The notes beneath the pieces were generated by a model. That model saw only the letters and a program-made list of their open reading frames with translations, was not told the DNA's origin and made no database searches. A stretch of DNA of 6,158 bases from Candidatus Latescibacterota bacterium (lineage in GTDB: Bacteria; Krumholzibacteriota; Krumholzibacteriia; Krumholzibacteriales; WJIX01), in NCBI GenBank assembly GCA_030643145.1, contig DAOWMJ010000124.1, positions 1 to 6,158 on the forward strand. Direction: 5' to 3'. Both the position numbers and the translations under genes were made by a program. Below, piece by piece: positions 1 to 6,117 of this stretch (the first letter of the stretch is position 1; every line of letters starts with the position of its first letter).

Positions 1-666
1 ATTATGCCGGAGAATGCCCCAAAGGTAAAAGTTAACGCGGTTTCTGAATACGGAGCTAAGATTTATTTCTGCGCGCCTACACTTAAGGCTCGGGAAGAAA
101 GGCTTGGTGAGGTTGTAAATGAAACAGGAGCCGCTTTTATACATCCGTATAATAACCCGCGGGTTATCGCGGGGCAGGGAACAGCGGCGCTTGAGCTTTT
201 AGAAGAGATCACGGAACTTGACGCGTTAATTACTCCTGTGGGAGGAGGAGGTCTTCTAAGCGGTTCGGCTATATCAGCCGCAGCTCTATCGCCTCAAACA
301 GCCGTAATTGGCGCTGAACCGGAAGGGGCGGATGACGCCTTTCGTTCCTTTAAATCCGGGAAATTAGTTCCATCGGTAAATCCCGACACAATAGCGGATG
401 GGCTTCTTACTTCTCTAAGCGATCTTACATTCTCCATTACAAAAAGATATGTAAACGATATCGTCACCGTTAGTGAAGAGGGAATCATTCAGGCAATGAA
501 ACTTGTATGGGAGAGGATGAAGATTATTATCGAGCCTTCTTCTGCTGTTGCTTTGACCGTTCTGTTGGAAAAGGGTTCCAGTGTGCCGGGTGAGAGGGTC
601 GGCATCATTCTATCCGGCGGCAATGTTGATTTAAACTCTTTGCCTTTTGGTAAAGAGCTTGAATAA
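1..666 (+). CDS. Threonine dehydratase / serine racemase-like PLP enzyme (5' truncated by window edge)
   Basis: Fold-type II pyridoxal-phosphate enzyme of the IlvA/TdcB/serine racemase family, cytosolic, expected to deaminate L-threonine or L-serine to the 2-oxo acid and ammonia, or to racemise serine. The frame is open at base 1, and the first visible residues, IMPENAP, are an internal motif of the family, so the ATG at 4 is not the true start. About 105 N-terminal residues, including the Schiff-base lysine, lie upstream; this comes from aligning by memory to human serine racemase. Counting from M at base 4: the glycine-rich phosphate loop VGGGGLLSG is at 79-87, EPEGADD at 105-111 matches the divalent-cation site of serine racemase (Glu, Ala, Asp), and SGGNVD at 204-209 holds the Ser near the PLP pyridine nitrogen. 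The protein stops soon after, so there is no C-terminal ACT domain and no isoleucine feedback control as in classical IlvA. Family is certain; dehydratase versus racemase is not settled. Confidence 0.93.
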   Translation: MMPENAPKVKVNAVSEYGAKIYFCAPTLKAREERLGEVVNETGAAFIHPYNNPRVIAGQGTAALELLEEITELDALITPVGGGGLLSGSAISAAALSPQTAVIGAEPEGADDAFRSFKSGKLVPSVNPDTIADGLLTSLSDLTFSITKRYVNDIVTVSEEGIIQAMKLVWERMKIIIEPSSAVALTVLLEKGSSVPGERVGIILSGGNVDLNSLPFGKELE

Positions 667-753
667 ATTGTTTTTTCTTTCCAATCTTTTTCTGCTACAG
701 AACTGGAGTAATTACAGCTCAGAGTTGATTTCTCTGGCAGGATTGTTTCTACA

Positions 754-1521
754 TCATGAAAGATAGGTTGCGTTTCCCTCGATCTTCTTAAAGATATCAT
801 AGCTTATCAAACCTGACCGCTGGAGCACATACTGTAGTGATGTTGATAGCACGCCGAAGCCGTATTTGACGCTTCGTCTGAAGGAAATAGATGAGGCTTC
901 CTTGAAATAAACTGTCGGACATGAGATCTCACCGATTGTAAATCCGAAATAGAGGATCTGCGTCAGTATCTGGTTGTCGAAAACAAAATCATTCGAATTC
1001 GCGCCGAGGGGAAGATATTCAAGTACCTTCCTGCTGAATGCCCTGTATCCCGTATGGTATTCGGATAGTTTTGCCCCGAATATAATGTTCTGGAAAGCGG
1101 TCAGAAACCGGTTGGATACGTATTTATAAAGAGGCATTCCGCCTTTGAGGGCTCCTCCGCCGATTATCCTCGAGGCGAGGACGACATCGTACTGTCCGAC
1201 AGCTATCATGGAGGCCATGGCAAGAATAAGTTTGGGTGTATACTGATAGTCCGGATGAAGCATTACAACGACATCGGCTCCGAGGGCAAGGGCCTCACGG
1301 TAGCATGTCTTCTGGTTTGCGCCGTATCCCTTATTAGTCAAGTGGACAATGGTCTGGATATTGAGCTTTTGAGCGATCTTGACGGTTTGATCACAACTCG
1401 CGTCATCTACAAGAATGACGTCATCGACGAATTCCATTGGGATTTCACGGTAGGTTTTCTCAATGGTTCTCTCGGCCTGATACGCCGGCATGACAACGAC
1501 GATTTTCTTATCAAAGATCAT
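754..1521 (-). CDS. Family 2 glycosyltransferase, DPM1/polyprenyl-phosphate sugar synthase-like
   Basis: 255-aa GT-A-fold transferase that most resembles dolichyl/polyprenyl-phosphate mannose or glucose synthases, acting at the cytoplasmic membrane face. Visible motifs: the opening strand IVVVMPAYQAE (7-17), the nucleotide-binding VDDASCDQT (38-46), NKGYGANQ (63-70), the metal-site equivalent LHPDYQYTP (88-96, with HPD where many relatives have DAD), SRIIGGGALKGGMPLYKYVSNRFLT (117-141), and the acceptor/catalytic region SEYHTGYRAFSR (153-164). There is no C-terminal transmembrane pair, so it is the short DPM1 form. The start is well fixed because the first beta strand follows at once. No Shine-Dalgarno sequence precedes the ATG; instead a strong promoter sits just upstream (1531-1559). 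It lies 226 bp downstream of the GT-C gene on the same strand and converges with the PLP-enzyme gene, 87 bp apart. The nucleotide sugar it uses cannot be read from the sequence. Confidence 0.93.
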   Translation of the reverse strand: MIFDKKIVVVMPAYQAERTIEKTYREIPMEFVDDVILVDDASCDQTVKIAQKLNIQTIVHLTNKGYGANQKTCYREALALGADVVVMLHPDYQYTPKLILAMASMIAVGQYDVVLASRIIGGGALKGGMPLYKYVSNRFLTAFQNIIFGAKLSEYHTGYRAFSRKVLEYLPLGANSNDFVFDNQILTQILYFGFTIGEISCPTVYFKEASSISFRRSVKYGFGVLSTSLQYVLQRSGLISYDIFKKIEGNATYLS

Positions 1522-1530
1522 AATGTAATA

Positions 1531-1559
1531 GTTATAAGAATTTGGATTTTTCCTGTCAA
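1531..1559 (-). promoter_or_regulatory. Near-consensus sigma-70 promoter for the family 2 glycosyltransferase
   Basis: On the minus strand a perfect -35 TTGACA (1554-1559) is followed by a 17-nt spacer and a -10 TATAAC (1531-1536, 5 of 6 to TATAAT). A start 7 nt past the -10 falls near 1524, only about 3 nt before the ATG at 1521. The transcript would therefore be leaderless or nearly so, which fits the lack of a Shine-Dalgarno sequence. It would let this gene be expressed independently of the GT-C gene upstream. Predicted from sequence only. Confidence 0.72.
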
Positions 1560-1747
1560 CAACAAATCGGCTGGAATTTCCGCGATTTTAAGCAGTTCTT
1601 TGAATATCCGGTGTACAGGGTTGGTAATATCCAGCAAGTGAGGGAAGTTATACGATATAAATATAGAATTGTCTTCAGCCGGTGTGAACAGGTAAACATA
1701 TTTAACAGGATACAAAATCGCGGTTTTTATTGTTCTCGTTGTTTGTG

Positions 1748-3358
1748 TTATTTGTTGTGGTCTTGACCTAGCCATCTGCCGCCTGTGATCTCGTAGAGTT
1801 TCAAATGTTTGCCGTCTCCCATATTTACAACCTCTATGAGATTCCAGGCCTCCGGCAGCTCGCGCGGCAAGGATGGAATCTCTCCCGCCCTGAGCATGTT
1901 TGATTCTTTTTCACCCGCGCTGACTTCAAAGAGATATTCATCGAAGAGAAGAAGCCCGGGTTTAAGTTTTTCACCGGTCAGAAGAGTCTGTATGTACCGG
2001 TTTTTTGAAGTTGCGTTCGCTGTTTCCAAATTAACTGCGTGATAGGGATCATAACCGTGCGGGAAATAATTTTCACTGTAACCCATAAAAAACCCAACCC
2101 TTGTATTCCATAGCCAGTGAGTTACATAGATAGTTTTACCCTCCCATTTCCGGACATATTCCCCAACTATCCGTATCTTTTCCCGCTGTTCCCTTTTCCT
2201 CAAGCCAAATTTTTGAAGGTAATAGATGGAAGAGCCAAAGAAAGCGGCAAGCACAAGAGCTGGAATAAGTGAACCGCCGAGGCTAAAACGCCAAACCGGT
2301 TTGATCCTCGAAGCTAGCCCGTGAAGCTCCGCGATTCCCATCCCGCTCAGAAGCACTGCAGGAATTGTCAGTACGATTATGTAACGTCCCATTTTAAACA
2401 GCGGTCTGTATTCAGCCAGGCTTGACGAAGCAAATTCGATTACAAGCCAAGTAGTCACAAACCAGGAAGCCGCAAGAATAATTCCGCGTTTTCTTGAAAA
2501 AAAGGCCGTTATTATTCCTATAAGCACAAGGTAGATCAACCCGCCTTGACTGTATATCGGCCTGACAAGCAATTTTATATAGTAGAAAGGGCGAAAGGGG
2601 TGAATCTCGGTTGAGAGAATATTTTGTGTAACCGCCATTCCAGCCAGCGGGTTACCGGTTTGAAGCCATTGAAACAGCGCTCCGGCTGAGAGAACTGCGG
2701 CTATTCCGGCGATAAAAGGCCAGTAACTCAAAATTGGCCGGCGTTTGTAGAAGAAGAACGCTAGTGGGAAAAAAACGGCCAGGGCAAACCCGAGCTGTCC
2801 CGCGTACGGCATTAAGGCAAAGACAGCGCCTGAGAGGAAAAACCGGGGCCATCTCTTCTTTGACGCTTCGCTAGCCTGAATAAAAAGTAATATCGACACT
2901 GCGCTGACCAGCCCGATTATAGTACCCGGCACAATCCAGGTTGCTTCCTTAACCATGATAGGAAGAGCGGCAGCCAGAAGGGCAGCGTACAGCCCGGCCT
3001 CTCTGCTGTGCAGGATGCATCCTATCCGGAAGATTAAGGCAATTGTGCAGAGTGATGCCGTAAGGGGCCAGAGTACAGCTGTGATTTCAGAGACTCCGAA
3101 GAGGGCGAAGAAGAAAGAGATCGGTACAAAAATCAGAAACCGTGTTCCATGATAGAATTGTATACTTTCAAGGTCGAAATGTCCCTTCCATATCTGAGCC
3201 GCGTGGCGGAGATAATTAAAGTCATCTGTCGCGAAGACACCGCTGAAGAAAAGGGCGCGGATAGCGAGGGCAATTATGAGAATAGTTCCGAGAAGCATAA
3301 TGTCGCTTCTGTTATTTAACCATGAAAGATATTTTGTTTCTCTTGCAGAGTGTTTCAT
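1748..3358 (-). CDS. Membrane GT-C glycosyltransferase (PMT/ArnT-like, polyprenyl-phosphate sugar-dependent)
   Basis: 536-aa polytopic inner-membrane protein of the GT-C superfamily, which moves a sugar from a polyprenyl-phosphate donor to an acceptor on the outer face. Numbering from the ATG at 3358: TM1 about 20-40, immediately followed by ATDDFNYLRHA (43-53), whose Asp45-Asp46 pair is the usual catalytic acidic motif in the first periplasmic loop. About ten further hydrophobic segments run to residue 379 (roughly 73-89, 92-112, 121-135, 141-162, 172-202, 210-229, 274-287, 293-311, 325-342, 357-379). GRYIIVLTIPAVLLSG (324-339) resembles the Arg-Tyr helix start common in ArnT/PMT proteins. 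A soluble C-terminal domain covers about 380-536. The ATG at 3358 is chosen because AAGGGAGA lies 9 nt upstream. An in-frame TTG at 3427 would add 23 basic residues but has no visible ribosome site. The family 2 transferase downstream is a plausible donor-synthesis partner. Sugar and acceptor (lipid A, glycan or protein) are unknown. Confidence 0.88.
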   Translation of the reverse strand: MKHSARETKYLSWLNNRSDIMLLGTILIIALAIRALFFSGVFATDDFNYLRHAAQIWKGHFDLESIQFYHGTRFLIFVPISFFFALFGVSEITAVLWPLTASLCTIALIFRIGCILHSREAGLYAALLAAALPIMVKEATWIVPGTIIGLVSAVSILLFIQASEASKKRWPRFFLSGAVFALMPYAGQLGFALAVFFPLAFFFYKRRPILSYWPFIAGIAAVLSAGALFQWLQTGNPLAGMAVTQNILSTEIHPFRPFYYIKLLVRPIYSQGGLIYLVLIGIITAFFSRKRGIILAASWFVTTWLVIEFASSSLAEYRPLFKMGRYIIVLTIPAVLLSGMGIAELHGLASRIKPVWRFSLGGSLIPALVLAAFFGSSIYYLQKFGLRKREQREKIRIVGEYVRKWEGKTIYVTHWLWNTRVGFFMGYSENYFPHGYDPYHAVNLETANATSKNRYIQTLLTGEKLKPGLLLFDEYLFEVSAGEKESNMLRAGEIPSLPRELPEAWNLIEVVNMGDGKHLKLYEITGGRWLGQDHNK

Positions 3359-3367
3359 TTGAACCAA

Positions 3368-3375
3368 TCTCCCTT
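3368..3375 (-). promoter_or_regulatory. Ribosome-binding site deciding the GT-C start
   Basis: AAGGGAGA on the minus strand, 9 nt before the ATG at 3358. It favours that ATG over the longer TTG start at 3427, where no purine-rich site precedes the codon. If the longer start were used, this stretch would simply be coding. Confidence 0.5.
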
Positions 3376-3587
3376 GTAATGGTTGGGCTCTTTTTATCTT
3401 CGGCCTTTTGATGCGATTTTTGTTCAAATATTATGATCTTGCTTGAAAATAAAGAATCTTGTTCAATCAGTAATTACTTGTACGCAATTGCGCCGGAATA
3501 ACCAGATTGCAAGTTTAAGCCTCAAATTCAATAAGAGCAAGAATAAAAGGTTTTAGTATGACCGCTGATTATTATTGTTCCCTTAAT

Positions 3588-3616
3588 TTGTTTAATTTCC
3601 CAAATTATGTTAAAAT
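3588..3616 (+). promoter_or_regulatory. Predicted sigma-70 promoter for the M14 carboxypeptidase
   Basis: TTGTTT (3588-3593) as a partial -35, 17-nt spacer, then TAAAAT (3611-3616, 5 of 6 to the -10 consensus). Transcription would begin near 3623 and give a leader of about 43 nt that contains the ribosome site. The spacing is ideal but the -35 is weak, and AT-rich sequence can give such matches by chance. Confidence 0.45.
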
Positions 3617-3651
3617 AAAAAAATGGATTAGAAAATGATCTTAAAAACAGC

Positions 3652-3657
3652 GGGGAG
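3652..3657 (+). promoter_or_regulatory. Ribosome-binding site deciding a TTG start
   Basis: GGGGAG lies 8 nt before the TTG at 3666, which begins a typical Lys-Lys signal peptide. No ATG occurs in frame near this point, so the Shine-Dalgarno site and the signal peptide together fix the unusual TTG start codon. Confidence 0.8.
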
Positions 3658-3665
3658 ATAAAACC

Positions 3666-5984
3666 TTGAAAAAATTATCAATTGTTTTAACGATTTTTGT
3701 CTTAATTCAGGTTAGTTTTACGGTGGCGGCGTCCGCGGCCGGAGACAGTACCGCGCTGCTTAGAATCAAACTCTCTCGCGATCTTACCTATAGTGATCTT
3801 GTAGAGAAAAATGTTGATATTTTGGCGAAATATCCTGACGGCAGAGTGGATGTTGCCGTAACGGAGATGCAGCGCCAGTGGATCACCATGAAAGCCGGCG
3901 ATTATACTCTTCTTGAAACACGGATGCTCAAGGCAAGTACCGATCTTGACTTCAATCTGGGACTCTACCATACCTACGCTGAAACTGAAGCTATGCTAAG
4001 CTCCCTCGCGGTTCAGTATCCCGGTCTCACTCGGATTGATACCCTGGGAACAAGTATAGAAGGCCGGACAATCCTGGCTATCAAAATCTCTGATAATGCC
4101 GACATTGATGAAGATGAAGCGGAAGTACTAATTATGGGGTGTCATCACGCGCGCGAGCTTATGTCTGTCGAGGTTCCTCTTTTGTTCGCGGAATACCTCC
4201 TTGACAATTATGGAACAGATTCACAGATTACCGAGCTTGTTAACACCAGAGAGGTATGGGTCGTTCCGATAATCAACCCTGATGGCTATGTGTATGTACA
4301 ACTTAATCATACCGGCGACTGGTGGACATGGTGGAGGAAGAACCGCAGGAATAATGGCGATGGCACTTTTGGAGTGGATCTTAACAGGAACTACAGCTAT
4401 ATGTGGGGTTATGACAATAGTGGAAGCTCGCCCAGTACATCTTCTGAAACATACAGGGGTACCGCTGCTTTCAGCGAGCCTGAATCACAGGCTGTAAGGA
4501 ATTTTTGCGCGTCGCATTCTTTCAGTGTTGCTCTTTCCTATCATTCCTACGGCGAGCTCGTTCTTTACCCCTGGGGGTATGTGCCGATATATACAGATGA
4601 TCATGAATTCTTTGCCGTTTTCGCCGATTCACTTAAGAGGGGAATCGGTTATACGCCTGGATGTACCGCGATGGGCGTGTTATATCCGACAAATGGTGAT
4701 ACGGACGACTGGGCATATGGAGAGGGATCCGAGAAGAACAGTTTTTACTGTTTTACGATAGAACTTAATTCATACGAGGAAGGAGGCTTCGGTCCACCAG
4801 ATACTATGATTCAGCCGACATTCGAGAAAGTCCTTGAACTGAATCTCACACTTCTTAGAAGAGCCGGTGAACCATTCAGTGTTCTGGGGCCTGAGTCTCC
4901 GGTGTTAAGTGAAGTTACGCCACTCGCGAATCCCGACTTTATGATGAATTGGTCGGGAGTGGACGCCGCAGATCCAAATTTCCCCGCTCATTATGAAATA
5001 ACTGAATATAAAAATCTTTCCGGTACGTTTGATCCCTGCGAGCTGGGTGATACACTCTGGACGCAGGATGGGTTTACTCTTTCCACCGCCCGGGCAAGCG
5101 GAGGGAGTTATAGCTTCTATTCAGGAAGTGGAAACAACCTGATTAGCAGGCTTGAAATGACAACAGCATATTCAATCGCGCTTGGAGACACCTTACATTC
5201 TATGCTGTGGTATGATATTGAAAATGATTGGGATTACGCCTACCTTGAAGCAAGCCTGAATCAGGGACTTACCTGGGAAACAGTCCCCGGCAATATTACT
5301 ACAAATACTGATCCGCACGGAAGCAATCGGGGGAATGGAATTACAGGCAATTCGGGCGGCTGGATACAAGGACGGTTCTATCTGCGAGAGATCCCCGGAA
5401 TAGATGACGATTCAGAAATTCTTCTCCGTTTCGCGTATATCACAGACAGTTATGAAGTAGATGAAGGTATTTACATTGATGATGTTTCACCTGTTACCTG
5501 TTATGAAGCAAAGGAGCTTCTGACTGATGCGGTTCAGGATACATTCTATCTTAACAGGCCCGATGAAACTGGAGACTTTGCTTATCAGGTACTTGCCGTT
5601 GATGACGAGGGGCATAGAGGCAGGGCAAGCAATATCGTTTTTCACTCGGTAATTGATCTTACAGATGACGAGTTTACTCCATCATTCAAAACAATACTCG
5701 GTCAAAACTATCCGAACCCGTTTAATCCGGGTACGATGATTAATTTCTCTATCGGAAATGGCGAAACCGGCCCTTCCGGCACCGCGCGGGTTAGGCTTGA
5801 TATTTTTGATGTTTCGGGTAGAAGGATTGCGATAGTTGTGGACAGAGAATTATCTGAAGGTGATTATTCAGTTCGCTGGAATGGAGAGAGTGATAGCGGG
5901 AGAAGGCTTGCGAGCGGTATATATTTTATGCGTCTCGAGGCGGGGCAAAAAATACTCTCAAAGAAAATGATTCTTTTGAGGTAG
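3666..5984 (+). CDS. Secreted M14 zinc carboxypeptidase with MAM-like domain and C-terminal sorting domain
   Basis: 772-aa extracellular metallocarboxypeptidase that should trim C-terminal residues from peptides. A signal peptide (1-25, cut after AASAA) is followed by a likely inhibitory propeptide (about 26-97) and an M14A/carboxypeptidase T-like catalytic domain (about 98-400). The zinc ligands are HARE (His161, Glu164) and His293 in YHSYGE. The substrate carboxylate site has WRKNR (Arg224, Arg227) and LNRN (Asn240, Arg241). Tyr340 matches Tyr248 and Glu366 in FTIEL matches catalytic Glu270 of carboxypeptidase A. Asp347 falls at the position of Asp255 in carboxypeptidase B, hinting at basic-residue preference. 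FN3-like strands (about 410-450 and 612-658) flank a beta-sandwich (about 455-610) resembling the MAM-like domain of immune inhibitor A peptidases. Residues 679-772 form a FlgD-like/type IX-type sorting domain (QNYPNPFNP to KKMILLR). TTG start, supported by GGGGAG. The active site is intact. Monocistronic as far as visible; no intrinsic terminator follows. Confidence 0.95.
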   Translation: MKKLSIVLTIFVLIQVSFTVAASAAGDSTALLRIKLSRDLTYSDLVEKNVDILAKYPDGRVDVAVTEMQRQWITMKAGDYTLLETRMLKASTDLDFNLGLYHTYAETEAMLSSLAVQYPGLTRIDTLGTSIEGRTILAIKISDNADIDEDEAEVLIMGCHHARELMSVEVPLLFAEYLLDNYGTDSQITELVNTREVWVVPIINPDGYVYVQLNHTGDWWTWWRKNRRNNGDGTFGVDLNRNYSYMWGYDNSGSSPSTSSETYRGTAAFSEPESQAVRNFCASHSFSVALSYHSYGELVLYPWGYVPIYTDDHEFFAVFADSLKRGIGYTPGCTAMGVLYPTNGDTDDWAYGEGSEKNSFYCFTIELNSYEEGGFGPPDTMIQPTFEKVLELNLTLLRRAGEPFSVLGPESPVLSEVTPLANPDFMMNWSGVDAADPNFPAHYEITEYKNLSGTFDPCELGDTLWTQDGFTLSTARASGGSYSFYSGSGNNLISRLEMTTAYSIALGDTLHSMLWYDIENDWDYAYLEASLNQGLTWETVPGNITTNTDPHGSNRGNGITGNSGGWIQGRFYLREIPGIDDDSEILLRFAYITDSYEVDEGIYIDDVSPVTCYEAKELLTDAVQDTFYLNRPDETGDFAYQVLAVDDEGHRGRASNIVFHSVIDLTDDEFTPSFKTILGQNYPNPFNPGTMINFSIGNGETGPSGTARVRLDIFDVSGRRIAIVVDRELSEGDYSVRWNGESDSGRRLASGIYFMRLEAGQKILSKKMILLR

Positions 5985-6034
5985 GTAAGGGCTTCAGTTC
6001 TTGCAAAAGTATTTCATCTTAAGTTACAATCCTC

Positions 6035-6062
6035 ATGATAGTAATTAGCGTTTGGGTATATT
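6035..6062 (+). promoter_or_regulatory. Possible promoter for the gene starting at 6118
   Basis: ATGATA (6035-6040, 4 of 6 to the -35) and TATATT (6057-6062, 5 of 6 to the -10) are separated by 16 nt. A start near 6069 would place the hairpin at 6068-6101 at the very 5' end of the mRNA. Modest match; readthrough from the carboxypeptidase gene is the alternative. Confidence 0.3.
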
Positions 6063-6067
6063 CCGAA

Positions 6068-6101
6068 CGCGGAGAATTGCCGGGGTTTTGCAATCCCCGC
6101 G
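6068..6101 (+). promoter_or_regulatory. Leader hairpin upstream of a strong ribosome site
   Basis: CGCGG (6068-6072) pairs with CCGCG (6097-6101), and inside it ATTGC (6076-6080) pairs with GCAAT (6090-6094), leaving a 3/2-nt internal loop and a 9-nt apical loop. A competing stem CGGGG (6081-6085) with CCCCG (6095-6099) cannot form at the same time. No T-run follows, so it is not a typical intrinsic terminator. It ends 5 nt before the AGGAGG. Regulatory meaning is inferred. Confidence 0.35.
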
Positions 6102-6106
6102 AAACG

Positions 6107-6112
6107 AGGAGG
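6107..6112 (+). promoter_or_regulatory. Strong ribosome-binding site
   Basis: Perfect AGGAGG with 5 nt to the ATG at 6118. It is the best Shine-Dalgarno match in the window and is the main reason to accept the short open frame that runs off the end. Confidence 0.8.
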
Positions 6113-6117
6113 AATCG

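Larger units (their letters stand above)
3428..3665. other. Divergent intergenic region
   Basis: AT-rich spacer between the leftward GT-C gene and the rightward carboxypeptidase gene, 238 bp if the GT-C gene starts at TTG 3427 and 307 bp if at ATG 3358. It holds the rightward promoter and ribosome site listed separately and a perfect 10-bp palindrome CGCAATTGCG (3483-3492). No convincing leftward -35/-10 pair was found; a lone CATAAT on the minus strand just upstream of the TTG 3427 has no good -35 partner. No RNA gene or small ORF is evident. Confidence 0.6.

Noticed and set aside
640..690. Possible terminator at the end of the PLP-enzyme gene
   Set aside because: A six-pair stem with a bulge (GCC-TTT/AAAG-A-GC) is followed by a T-run, but the T-run begins about 11 nt after the stem and the stem is weak and within the coding region.
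720..736. Hairpin CAGAG-TTGATTT-CTCTG in the convergent gap as a bidirectional terminator
   Set aside because: Only five base pairs and no T-run on either strand after the stem.
489..800. Minus-strand open frame of 103 codons crossing the convergent junction
   Set aside because: It lies mostly antisense to the well-supported PLP-enzyme gene and overlaps the end of the glycosyltransferase; its product resembles nothing known.
1255..1641. Plus-strand open frame of 128 codons
   Set aside because: Antisense shadow of the family 2 glycosyltransferase and its promoter region, with no ribosome site or recognisable motifs.
3428..3450. CATAAT as a -10 for the leftward GT-C gene
   Set aside because: No reasonable -35 at 16-18 nt; the nearest TTGAAC is about 25 nt away.
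5985..6060. Terminator after the carboxypeptidase gene
   Set aside because: No GC-rich stem followed by T residues is visible in this stretch.
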